This document shows, one piece after another, positions 54,411 through 63,286 of a stretch of DNA of 64,000 bases; within the stretch, counting starts at the first letter, position 1; each line of letters starts with the position of its first letter. The position numbers and the translations under genes were made by a program. The notes beneath the pieces are model-generated. The model was not told the origin of the DNA and did no database searches. It saw only the letters and a list, made by a program, of their open reading frames with translations. Source of the stretch: Chersky-299 sp963749535 (GTDB taxonomy: Bacteria; Actinomycetota; Thermoleophilia; RBG-16-64-13); NCBI GenBank assembly GCA_963749535.1, contig CAVVNF010000003.1, positions 48,453-112,452 of the forward strand, given 5' to 3'.

Positions 54411-54842
54411 ATGACGACGATGAAGATCGAACACGTCGAGTGGGCAGATCATCCAGACGTGATGATGCCCTACTCACCGGCTATCAAGGTGACCGGGGGA
54501 AGCACCCTGTACTTCGCTGGCGTTACAGCCGCCCCGGTCTACCACAGCCACCCGCACATCCCCGCGGAGTTCGACTCTATCCCTGAAGGCATGGAGGCTC
54601 AGGCCCGGGCGACCATGGAGAACTTGAAGAGATCGGTGGAAGCGGCAGGTGGCACGCTGCAGAACGTCGTCCATTGCAAGCGCTATCTGACCGACCTGGG
54701 CCAACAAGACGCCCTCAACAAAGTCTGGAACGAATACATGGGCACATACAAGCCCACCTCGACCACGGTCCAAGTGCAGCGGCTGGCCACGGACCCACGG
54801 TGCCTGGTGGAGATCGACGCGATCGCCGTGGTCGACGAATGA
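54411..54842 (+). CDS. RidA/YjgF-family protein lacking the catalytic Arg
   Basis: A 143-residue Rid-superfamily protein. 'SPAIKVTGGSTLYFAGVTA' and 'GTLQNVVHCKRYLTDLGQQDALNKVWNEYMG' fit the trimeric Rid fold, and the C-terminal 'CLVEIDAIAVV' keeps the conserved Glu. In RidA proper an Arg in a 'PARSTVQV' context is needed for 2-aminoacrylate/imine deaminase activity. Here the segment reads 'KPTSTTVQV', with no Arg. It therefore belongs with Rid subfamilies of other or unknown function. AAAGGAGATAG precedes the ATG. First gene after the strong promoter. Confidence 0.85.
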   Translation: MTTMKIEHVEWADHPDVMMPYSPAIKVTGGSTLYFAGVTAAPVYHSHPHIPAEFDSIPEGMEAQARATMENLKRSVEAAGGTLQNVVHCKRYLTDLGQQDALNKVWNEYMGTYKPTSTTVQVQRLATDPRCLVEIDAIAVVDE

Positions 54843-55041
54843 CCCCGGCGAAGTAGCACTCTCGGCGACTTGGAGGACGAACTGGCGGCGGACGGGGCCG
54901 GGGATGAAAGGAGGACGGCTAGGGGTGGAAGTGCAGGGGTCAGCGGCGAAGGCGTTAGCGGCGAAAGAGCAGGCGTTAGCGGGTTCTAAAAAGCTGACTC
55001 CCGAGGTACGGGGAAAGACCTCAGGCCCAAAGGAGGGCTCA

Positions 55042-56534
55042 GTGGACTCAGTCGACAGGAAAGATCATGCTCGAACGGAGGGGCGCGAGGATACGGGCAT
55101 TCTGGAAGGGAAAGCGGTCAGCCGCAGAGATTTCCTAAAGATCGCGGGCATCGCCGGCGCTACCGTCGGGATGGGAGCCGGCCTGGGAGGGCTCGTAGCA
55201 GCCTGTGGCAGCACCGCAACGACGACCACCGGCGCCACTACCGCCACGACGACGGCGACTACCGAAGCGGCGACAGCCACCACGGCGGCGCCGGTCAACA
55301 CGACAGTGACTGCGGCCGCAGAGACGGGCCGCGAGATCAAGATCGGGTTCCCGTCTCCACAGACCGGTGACATTGCTACTTTCGGGGTGCCGGACGGGTA
55401 CTGCGCCGATCGCTGGAAGGAAGCCGTCGGTGATGGGCTTGTCTGCGGGGATGGTCAGAAACACCCGGTAACGTTCATCATCAGAGACACTCAGTCCGAC
55501 AGCAACCGGGTCGCTACGGTGGCTGGCGATCTCTTGACCAGTGACCACGTCGACATGCTTATAGCCGCGTCTTCGCCCGAGACCGTATGCCCCGCCGCCG
55601 ACCAGGCCGAGGGCAACGGCACGCCGGGCCTTTTCAGCGACTGCCCCATGGAATCGTTCTGGATCAGCCGCGGCAAGGATCCGGCCAAGGATACGTTCAA
55701 GTGGACCTTCAACTTCTTCTGGTCGCTTGAACGACCAGTCGACGGTCTACATGGACATGTGGAACAAGTCGACCACCAACAAGATCATCGGGGTCATGTT
55801 CCCTAACGACGCCGACGGCAACGGTGACCGCACGGTCTGGCCCGACATGCTGAAGCAGGGCGGCTACAAGATGATCGACGGCGGCTCCTACCAGGATGGC
55901 ACGGAGGATTACACCGCCCAGGTGAGCATGTTCAAGAAGGCGGGCTGCGATTTGGTCGCCGGGGACATGATCACCCCCGGACTTCGTCAACTTCTGGAAG
56001 CAGTGTCTGCAACAAGGCTTCCGGCCAAAGGTCGCCAGCATCATGAAAGCCCTCCTCTTCCCCGAAGCGGTGGAGGCCGCCGGCACCGGGGCGTATGGCT
56101 TGACCGGTGACGGTTGGTGGACACCGACCTTCCCCTTTAAGTCCTCGCTCTCGGGAGAGACGTGCCAGCAGATCGGCGACGACTTCGAGACCAAGGAGAA
56201 CCGTCAGTGGACGCAGCCCATCGGACACTACGCTCTGGGTGAGTGGGCGATCGACGTGCTCAAGCGGACTACGAACCTGGACGACAAGCAGTCGTATGTC
56301 ACCGCCATCCTGGCCACCAACATGAACACGGTCCTGGGGCCTCTGAACTTCACGGCGCCGATAGCGGCCAACACCCCACGCGCCTACCTGAACGGCTACA
56401 ACTCACCGTTCGTGGGTGGGCAATGGGTCAAGGGCACGGGCAAGTGGAAGTTCGACTTCGTGGTCTGCGACAACGTCACCGCTCCCGAAATCACGCCGGT
56501 CGTCCCGATGCAGCCCTTGGTCTACACGGTCTAG
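55042..56534 (+). CDS. Tat-exported LivJ-like solute-binding lipoprotein, two frameshifts
   Basis: A Peripla_BP_6-type receptor of about 495 residues. The GTG at 55042 has an ideal AAGGAGG six bases upstream and is preferred to an earlier ATG at 54904. A twin-arginine signal 'SRRDFLKIAG' leads to the lipobox 'LVAAC', then a Thr/Ala tether and the binding domain ('IKIGFPSPQTGDIATFG', 'FIIRDTQSDSNRVATVAGDLL', 'IIGVMFPNDADGNGDRT'). Extra single bases near 55726 and 55980 break the frame; removing them restores continuous reading to 56534. No Liv permease or ATPase genes are near, so it may serve as a receptor for the following oxidoreductase and not for an importer. Confidence 0.83.
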
Positions 56535-56710
56535 GACCGACGGCACTAGCTGACGGTCACAAGGTGGATCGTGCATTCGCGCGAGAGGCCGCGGCCCGCA
56601 GATACTGGCGAGCCGCGGTCTTGAACATGAATGCACCACTACACGGGCGCAACGCCGGGGCGACTCCGGGACATCATCCAAACTGTTGAAGATCAGCGAG
56701 AGGATTCGCC

Positions 56711-57587
56711 ATGGTTAGACAACCCAATCGGCCTGCTCAGTGGTTTCTCGTCTTGTGCCCCGCGGCAGTCGGCTGCATCCTGGGCGGCCTCATCCTGAAC
56801 AGGGCAGGCAGCATCTCCGCCTTCGGGATCAGCATCACCACCGTCGCTCTGTTCATCGCCATAGTCGCGGCGGTCCTCCCCATCACCAGCTTGAAGAAGC
56901 CCTTTCGCTCGTACCGCCTGCTTCAAGGCGTGGGCCGCTCGCCGCTAAGCCGGCAGGCGCTCCTGTTCGCCGTCTTCTTCGTCCTCCTGGTCGTCGACTG
57001 GGCGCTTACCCTGGCGAAGACGCCGGAGTTATGGCTGGGGATCCTCACGGTGGTGTTCGGGGTGGCGACGGTCCTGGCTGTTTCTGCCACCTACATGCTG
57101 CAGTCGCATCTTTCCTGGAGGCACTGGTCCACCCCGGTCTCGCTCGACTGCCGGCGTGCTGGTGCTCGGCGTCGCCACTGCCCTCGTGATCTCGCTGCAC
57201 TGGACCGGCGTGCTGATCGACGGCGCAACCGGTGCCCTCGTGGCGCGGGTCCTGGTCCTGGTGGGAGTGGCCGCCAACGCCACGGCCGCGGCCGGCCGCA
57301 TGGCCTACCTCAAAACAGGTTCGCCCGATGCGGCAGAGGCCTGGGCGATCACCCGTGTGGAAAACCGCGCAAACTGGCTGCTCGGTCTGATCCTGGGCGT
57401 GGGTGTGGCAGTTGTCGCCACGGCGGTGAGCTTCGTCCCCGGGGCAGCGTGGGTCGTCGGGATAGCGTGGGCAGCCGTGTTGGTGAGCTCGCTCACGGAG
57501 AGAAGGCTCTTCTTTGTCAGCGCGGTCCCTCGGACCCTGAGATCAGAGGTGCGCCGGTTCCCCAGCGCCTCCGTCGTGAAGGAGTAG
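56711..57587 (+). CDS. DmsC-like membrane anchor subunit, one frameshift
   Basis: A roughly 290-residue hydrophobic protein with about eight membrane helices, resembling the DmsC family that anchors DMSO-reductase-type enzymes and exchanges electrons with quinol. 'SYRLLQGVGRSPLSRQALLFAVFFVLLV' (about residues 74-101) matches the family's loop-helix block. One extra base near 57146 interrupts the frame between helices four and five; the second part runs 'AGVLVLGVATALVISLHW' to the stop at 57587. GAGAGGA precedes the ATG. The catalytic subunit begins 4 bases later. Confidence 0.72.
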
Positions 57588-57591
57588 CAGC

Positions 57592-60232
57592 ATGGAGGGA
57601 TTGCAGTCACAGGAGCGGTCACAGAGGGTGGTGCGCGAGTCTCTCCAGGGGGGCGAGTGGAAGAAGGTGATGTGCAAGCTGTGCGGCAACAAGACCTGGT
57701 GCACGTCCGAGGTGTACGTGAAGGACGGGCTGGTGCTCAGCGTCGCCGGTGATCCCGAGAACGCGGCGAGCGGCGGAAAGCTCTGCAACCGGGGCCAAGC
57801 CGGCGATGATGAACGTGTACAACCCGTACCGGGTGAAGGCGCCCATGAAGCGCACCAACCCCAACAAAGGCCTCGACGAGGACCCGGGCTGGGTGGAGAT
57901 CAGCTGGGACGAGGCGTACGAGACGGTGGCAGCCAAGATGCGGGAGATCGCGGCGCGCGGCGACCCTCGTCGCTTTGCACACTGCTTCGGATTCGCGTCT
58001 TGGGCGAACATCGTGTCCGACGAGGCATTCTGCCGTGCCTTCGGCAGCCCCTACGACATACAGGGACGAGGGCATCTGTGCCCGGTGCACATCGGCTGCC
58101 TCCTTCGTGAACGGCACGTTCCTCGACAAGCAGGACGTTGAGTACGCCAACTACTTCCTGACCATCGGCGGCAGCCTGGGCCCGAACACCGGCAGTGCGC
58201 ACGGCATGCGCGCGGTCTCGCGGGCTATGGAACGAGGCATGAAGCTGGTAGTGGTCGACCCTCGGATGAGTCCCGAGGGCGCCATGGCGGACGAATGGGT
58301 ACCCATCCGGCCCGGCGGTGACCTCGCTTTCACCCTCAGCATGCTCCACGTGATGCTCCACGAGATGCCCGCTACCGATCTGGACCTGCGCTTCATCAAA
58401 GAGCGGAGCAACCTTCCCTACCTCATAGGCGAGGACAAGCTCTACCTGAATGACCTCGCGAGCGGGAAGCCGCTGGTCTGGGATCCGGTGGACGGCAAAG
58501 CGAAGACTTTCGACGATCCGACCGATCGCCGACTACGCTCTCGAAGGCACCTTCGAGATCGGCGGGCGGGAAGGAAAGCCGGCCTTCGCTCTCCTCAAGG
58601 CGCGCATGGCCGAATACACGCCGGAATGGCAGGAGCAGCACACGACCATACCGCCCGAGACCGTCCGGCGCATCGCGCGGGAGTTCGTCCGCGGCGGCTC
58701 AGGTCGGAGCGACCATCACGCTGGACGGCTTCGAATTCCCCTTGCGTCCCGCCGTGATCAAGTCGGAGCGGGGAGCCTACTCCACCACTCACGGCGCCTA
58801 TCAGCACTTCGCCGTGAAGATCGTGGCCGGCCTGGTCGGGGCGACCGACGTGCCCGGCGGCTTCCTGGGTTCGGAGCAGGGCCCGGTGCTGAGTCCCGGA
58901 CCCGACGGCGTGGTGTCGCCCAAGCAGGAAGCCCAGCCGGTCCCCTGGCAGCAGCCTCCTTCCATCGACCTGCGGGAGTACTACCCCCACCGCCATACCA
59001 GCCCGTATCTGGCGTGGAAGACCGTGCTGGACCCCGAGAAGTACGGGGTCGATCACAATCTCGACATGCTCATGGTCTACGGCAGCAACCCCATCCACTC
59101 GAATTGCACGCCCATCCACGCCATCGAGGCGTTCAAGAAGATCCCGTTCATGGCTTCGATCGCCCTGGTTTACGATGAGACCACCCAGTTCGCCGACATC
59201 CTTCTGCCCGAAAGCACCATCCTCGAGCGGCACGCGCTCCTGGAATACGGCGACCACGTGGTCCACGCAGCCGACGAGGCCATCCTTCGCACGCGCACCT
59301 TGCAGGTGTCACAAGCCGGTGATCGACCCCGTGTGGAACACCCGCCAGGCCGACGACATGTACATAGAGATCGCGGAGCGGGCGGGCTTTCTCTTTGGCG
59401 AAGGCGGGCTCAACGACCACATCAACCGCACCTTGAACCTCCACGGGGTTCACGCAGCTCGACCTGCACACGAAGTACATGACTCCCGATCTCATCGACC
59501 GCGTCGCTCGCTGCCACTTCGGCGAACAATACGGGTTGGACTACTTCGATGATCACGCGCTCATCCCCGGCCTTCTGTCTAAGGCCGAGTCCTACAACTT
59601 CTACTACTTCCCTTGGGGCAAGACTCGCCATCCTCTGTACCTCAACCAGTTCTACATCAACGGGCAAGAACTCAAGAAGAACCTGGCTGGAATCGGGCTC
59701 GAGGCCCCTCCGGGCTGGGACCCGGCCACGTACTGGGACCATTGGGAACCTATCCCCCAGTGGTGCGGCCGCTGCGACGAGGAACTATGCCGCCGACTTC
59801 GACTTGCGAGCCATGGTCTGGACGACACCGCAGACGCGGATGTGCGCCGGCGACCAGATCGGCAACCCGTGGGTGCGCGAGCCGGTCAAGCGCTTCGACC
59901 CGTACGACTATTCCATCCTCATCAACACGGAGACCGCTCGCAATAAGGGACTAAAGGACGGCGATCAGGTGAGCGTGGAGGCCTTTTGGGGTGGCAGAAC
60001 GCAGGGGACGCTGAAACTCACTGAACTGATCCATCCGGAAGCCCTCGGATTTCCCGGCCATCACGGTTTCAAAGGACGCCTGCGCAATCCAATAACCTGG
60101 GAAGGGCCGGACTTCAACGATTTGCTTTCCGATCGGGAGGAGGAGTTCGATCCCATCTCCTGTGCCACCGACATCAGCCCGCGAGTGCGCCTCGTGAAGA
60201 TCGGGGCCGACGGGCAAGGAGGTGCGCGATGA
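57592..60232 (+). CDS. Molybdopterin (DMSO-reductase family) catalytic subunit, seven +1 frameshifts
   Basis: A Mo/W-bis-MGD oxidoreductase of about 875 residues, readable in order across three frames. The N-terminal cluster-binding region is 'MCKLCGNKTWC...GKLCNRG', with C-x2-C-x5-C-x27-C spacing. 'NPYRVKAPMKRTNP' and 'WVEISWDEAYETVAAKM' follow. 'HLCPVH-SAASFVNGTF' likely holds the metal-ligand Cys, and 'MLMVYGSNPIHSNCTPI', 'TTQFADILLPESTILER' and a C-terminal molydopterin-dinucleotide domain complete it. Each of seven breaks (near 57798, 58095, 58519, 58694, 59311, 59448 and 59786) is fixed by removing one base. No twin-arginine signal is present, so it probably faces the cytoplasm. The substrate is unknown. 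Confidence 0.85.
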
Positions 60233-60855
60233 GATACGGCATGGTCATCGACCTCAAGAAGTGCTCCGGCTGCATGTCGTGCGACGTCGCCTGTAAGCGG
60301 GAGAACTTCACGCCCCCCGGTGTCCACTGGAGCAAGGTGCACATCTACGAGACGGGGACATATCCCACGGTCAAGCTGCGCTCGCTGCCGACGCACTGCA
60401 TGCACTGCGAGGAACCGGCCTGCAAGAAAGCCTGCCCCACCGGCGCCACCACTCAGAGGGCGGACGGCGTCGTGCAGATCGACAACGAAGTCTGCATCGG
60501 CTGCGGCTACTGTGCGCTGGCCTGCCCATACGAGGCTCGCTCGCTGAACCGGACCGACCCCCAGCCCTACCACCCCGCCTTCGGGTTCACCCCTTTTGAG
60601 GAGATCGGATACGTCGACCACGAAAAAGGGATCATCGAGAAGTGCACGTTCTGTCTGCACCGGTTAGAGCAGGGCGGAGAACCCGCGTGTGTGGCCACGT
60701 GCCCGGCTACAGCCCGGTACTTCGGCGACCTGGACGACCCCGATAGTGAGGTGGCCAGGCTGGTCGCGAAAGGCGCGAAAGGCCGGCTGGAAGAGTTGGG
60801 CCAGAAGCCCAAGGTACTGTACCTCCACCTCGACGGACACTTAGGCAAGGAATAG
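60229..60855 (+). CDS. 4Fe-4S electron-transfer subunit (DmsB/PhsB/NrfC-like)
   Basis: A 208-residue ferredoxin-like protein with four cysteine clusters. They are 'CSGCMSCDVACKR' (about residues 12-24), 'CMHCEEPACKKACPTGA' (about 58-74), 'CIGCGYCALACPYEARS' (about 90-106) and 'CTFCLHRLEQGGEPACVATCPATA' (about 139-162). It carries electrons between the anchor subunit and the molybdopterin subunit. It overlaps the catalytic gene by 4 bases (ATGA). Unlike its neighbours its frame is intact. Confidence 0.93.
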   Translation: MRYGMVIDLKKCSGCMSCDVACKRENFTPPGVHWSKVHIYETGTYPTVKLRSLPTHCMHCEEPACKKACPTGATTQRADGVVQIDNEVCIGCGYCALACPYEARSLNRTDPQPYHPAFGFTPFEEIGYVDHEKGIIEKCTFCLHRLEQGGEPACVATCPATARYFGDLDDPDSEVARLVAKGAKGRLEELGQKPKVLYLHLDGHLGKE

Positions 60856-60912
60856 CGCCGCGCGATAGCTGACAACCGAGAGCGCGTTGCTGCGCGTATC
60901 CGGCACGAACAA

Positions 60913-60947
60913 CGGGCCCCGCTTCTCTCCGAGAGAAGCGGGGCCCG
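60913..60947. terminator. Bidirectional hairpin between convergent genes
   Basis: A perfect 16-bp stem (CGGGCCCCGCTTCTCT and its complement) with a 3-base loop lies between the ferredoxin gene and the convergent gene ending at 61049. T-runs are weak, so the terminator call rests on stem strength and position. Confidence 0.75.
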
Positions 60948-61048
60948 GCGATTCTTCGGGCGGCACGCGCGGCCGGGGGACGACGATCCGAGGAGCCCGG
61001 AGCGACGATGCGCGAAGCCTCGGGGGCGACAACCCGCCGGTTCTATTC

Positions 61049-61861
61049 CTACTTGCTCAAGTGATGCCGCGGCACCTCGACCCGCGCCTCACCTTTCAAC
61101 GCCTCCACCAGTGCTACCGCTTTGTCGAGATTCTCTTTGTAACCTTCGAGCAGCAGGACCACGGCTCCCTCGCTGCCGCCGATGCCACCGGCCGCCACCA
61201 GCCGGCCCTTTACGCCAGCCATCAGCCCCAGGGCTTCGACTTCGGTGATGACCATCCCCGTGCTCACCGGCGTGAGCCAGCACGGCATCCCCATCGAATA
61301 GGCGAGTGTCAACTGGCCCCAGCCAGTAGCGGCTTCGGGGATCGAAGGCACGAGCTTCTCCAGACCCACCGGCATGATCATCGGGATTCCGCGCACGCAC
61401 GCGATTCCCAGCAGCGCGCCGATCGTGCCGCCTGTCTCGTTGCCGACTAAGACCCCGGCGTTTCCTTGCACGTCCACGGCGTTGCCGCCTTTGATCACGA
61501 CATCGCCCTTCTGCAGCATCTTGAGGAAATCCCGAGAGTCCATGTCCACGACTTCACCTTTGTCGTAGAAGCGGGCCGGTACCCGGTCGTCTTTGTTGCT
61601 CATCGAGAGGAGTCCGTCTGTGACCATGCCGATGCAGAACCGGTATGGCTCCACGGCATCCCCGACTACCTCTTCCAGCACCTTGGCGTTGGTCGACCCG
61701 TTGGTGACGACCAAACGTGCATTCTTGTACGCCCATTGGACTTCCGGCAGGCTGGCGACCGCCTTGGCGAGCAGCCGCTTGGACTCAGCCGGCGTCAGCA
61801 CCACCAAGCCCTGGACGACGCGCGATTTGTCTGCAAGATCAAGATTCAGAGGGTAGAACAT
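61049..61861 (-). CDS. Conserved-looking protein of unknown function
   Basis: A 270-residue soluble protein that I do not recognise. It has a Rossmann-like feel: 'ARLVVTNGSTNAKVLEEVVGDAV' (about residues 48-70), 'VVIKGGNAVDVQGNAGVLVGNETGGTIGALLG' (about 120-151), 'IPMIMPVGLEKLVPSIPEAA' (about 157-176) and a Gly-rich 'LVAAGGIGGSEGAVVLLLEG' (about 219-238). Cys residues are few. No signal peptide or membrane span is obvious. It sits directly downstream of the TetR gene on the same strand (128-base gap) and may belong to its regulon. The Gly-rich loops suggest a nucleotide or phosphate ligand, which is only inference. Confidence 0.7.
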   Translation of the reverse strand: MFYPLNLDLADKSRVVQGLVVLTPAESKRLLAKAVASLPEVQWAYKNARLVVTNGSTNAKVLEEVVGDAVEPYRFCIGMVTDGLLSMSNKDDRVPARFYDKGEVVDMDSRDFLKMLQKGDVVIKGGNAVDVQGNAGVLVGNETGGTIGALLGIACVRGIPMIMPVGLEKLVPSIPEAATGWGQLTLAYSMGMPCWLTPVSTGMVITEVEALGLMAGVKGRLVAAGGIGGSEGAVVLLLEGYKENLDKAVALVEALKGEARVEVPRHHLSK

Positions 61862-61989
61862 GGCCGCTTACCACCTTGTCAAAGATCGATTCGATTGGGT
61901 GCGAACGTATTTCTACCACCGGCAGGCCCATCTAAACAAACGGTTCTGCGAGCTTTCGCCCGCCGATCCGCGACGGCCCTGGACAAGCC

Positions 61990-62598
61990 CTAGCCCCGGA
62001 ACCCCTTGATGAGAGCCTTCATCCCTGTCTCGAACTCGGAATCCAGGGCCAAATCCGGCTCCCAGCCATCCTGAGAACTGAGCCAGACCGTGGGCCGGGC
62101 AGTTTTCGCCCCGAGCGCCGCGCCAGCGGGAAGATTCCCCAGGCTGTAGCCGGCGAGAAGGAAGACGATATTGTTGATCAACCGAGCGCAGGTCTTTTCA
62201 TCGAGCCCAGAGCCTCCGACTGCAGCCGTCAAAGCCGATGCCCGCTGCTGAGCCGCCGTCGACTTGCCAAAATTGTCGATCAAGAGGGGCGCAGCATTGG
62301 GATGCTCCTCGGCCACCTCCGCCATCTGAAGGAAGATAGCGCACACCTGACTCTCCCAGTCTTCCTCGACAGGCAGCGGACCAAGTCTCTTGTAGAGCAG
62401 TTGGGCCACTCCCTCCAGCAGGTCTTCCTTGCTTTTCACGTGGTAGTAGAGCGAGCCGGCCTTCACTCCCAGGGCGGCTGCGAGACCGCGCATGTTTACT
62501 GCCTCGAGACCGTTCCGATCGATGATGCTCAAGGCCGCCTCGCAGATGTTCTTGCGAGCAAGTGGCCGCTTTATGACCTTGGAAGCCGTCGTTTGCAC
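61990..62598 (-). CDS. TetR-family transcriptional repressor
   Basis: A 202-residue regulator. The N-terminal helix-turn-helix 'ICEAALSIIDRNGLEAVNMRGLAAALGVKAGSLYYHVKSKEDLLEGV' region spans about residues 18-65. The C-terminal helical domain (about 75-200) resembles the TetR_C group that includes tetracycline repressors. Two 13-bp palindromes just upstream are its likely operators. The divergent promoter they cover faces a very short ORF, so the normal efflux-pump partner is missing. Confidence 0.9.
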   Translation of the reverse strand: MQTTASKVIKRPLARKNICEAALSIIDRNGLEAVNMRGLAAALGVKAGSLYYHVKSKEDLLEGVAQLLYKRLGPLPVEEDWESQVCAIFLQMAEVAEEHPNAAPLLIDNFGKSTAAQQRASALTAAVGGSGLDEKTCARLINNIVFLLAGYSLGNLPAGAALGAKTARPTVWLSSQDGWEPDLALDSEFETGMKALIKGFRG

Positions 62599-62623
62599 GT
62601 TCGCCTCCGGGGGCGCGGGGCAT

Positions 62624-62652
62624 TTGACAGAACGCCCTAACGCCGTTAGAGT
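62624..62652 (+). promoter_or_regulatory. Divergent promoter overlapping the TetR operator
   Basis: TTGACA (62624-62629), a 17-base spacer and TAGAGT (62647-62652) face right. The spacer and -10 are covered by operator 1. Confidence 0.65.
62637..62649. promoter_or_regulatory. TetR operator 1
   Basis: The palindrome CTAACGCCGTTAG matches operator 2 in both half-sites (CTAAC/GTTAG). Confidence 0.75.
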
Positions 62653-62662
62653 GTGGGGTCAT

Positions 62663-62675
62663 CTAACGTTGTTAG
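62663..62675. promoter_or_regulatory. TetR operator 2
   Basis: The palindrome CTAACGTTGTTAG lies 26 bp centre to centre from operator 1, so two dimers could bind one face of the DNA. Confidence 0.75.
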
Positions 62676-62746
62676 AGGAACCGAGGCCGGGCTTTCGAGT
62701 TACGGAGAAGCGAGACCTTGCGCCAACAGCAGCAAAAGGAGCTGAG

Positions 62747-62836
62747 ATGGAACAGCGACTCCGTACACTGCCCGCCTCGACGCAACCTTCTACTTACCGT
62801 CACTCTTATTCTTCGGTCGCGAGACGTTTTCCCTGA
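62747..62836 (+). CDS. 29-codon ORF under the TetR-controlled promoter
   Basis: ATG with a strong AAAGGAGCTGAG upstream starts a peptide MEQRLRTLPASTQPSTYRHS... that stops after 29 codons. It is the only ORF downstream of the divergent promoter before the discoidin gene. It may be a small protein, a leader peptide, or the start of a gene cut off by deletion or an indel. I see no recognisable domain. Confidence 0.35.
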   Translation: MEQRLRTLPASTQPSTYRHSYSSVARRFP

Positions 62837-63286
62837 AGGATTTGTGAAGCGGCTAGTTTGACGGCGTGACACAGGTCTTATCACGGGTGCCCGCCACCCA
62901 AGGAAACCACCGCATCCCAGCCGCAGAAGCGGGATGCCTATCTCCTGATGAAACCCGCTTCGTCCCAACGCGGGCCCCTCCCCGGCACGGGTTCCCACAA
63001 TAGGAAAAGGGGCCGAGACTCTTGCGCGCTCGACCCCTGGGTCTTAGGGAGATATCTCCCCGAGGGAATCAGGTAGCCCGGACAGCATCCCGATTCGCCA
63101 TTTTTGGTAGATACCACTGCCTGCGGAATGGTAAACATTCGTGACCTCAAGGAATCTGCCAGTCCTTGAGATCAGGAGTCACAGAGCTCTGCATGATCAA
63201 AGCGGAGCCGACATGCCGGCAGACGCTATCCCCCGGTGAATCGCTGCGTTCTTGGCTGCAAACGCCAAGCATGGAGACGAATCATA
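62837..63286. other. Intergenic region before the discoidin gene
   Basis: No supported gene. It contains short hairpins, GCATCCC/GGGATGC near 62910-62936 and CTCAAGGA/TCCTTGAG near 63147-63170, and a GC-rich stretch near 62960-63040. I tried to match it to c-di-GMP and c-di-AMP riboswitches and could not. Confidence 0.45.

Noticed and set aside
57592..60232. Selenocysteine as the metal ligand of the molybdopterin enzyme
   Set aside because: All interruptions are frame changes, not in-frame UGA codons, and a Cys is available in the ligand region.
62837..63286. Cyclic-dinucleotide riboswitch before the discoidin gene
   Set aside because: Short hairpins exist but the conserved core sequences of c-di-GMP and c-di-AMP riboswitches could not be matched.
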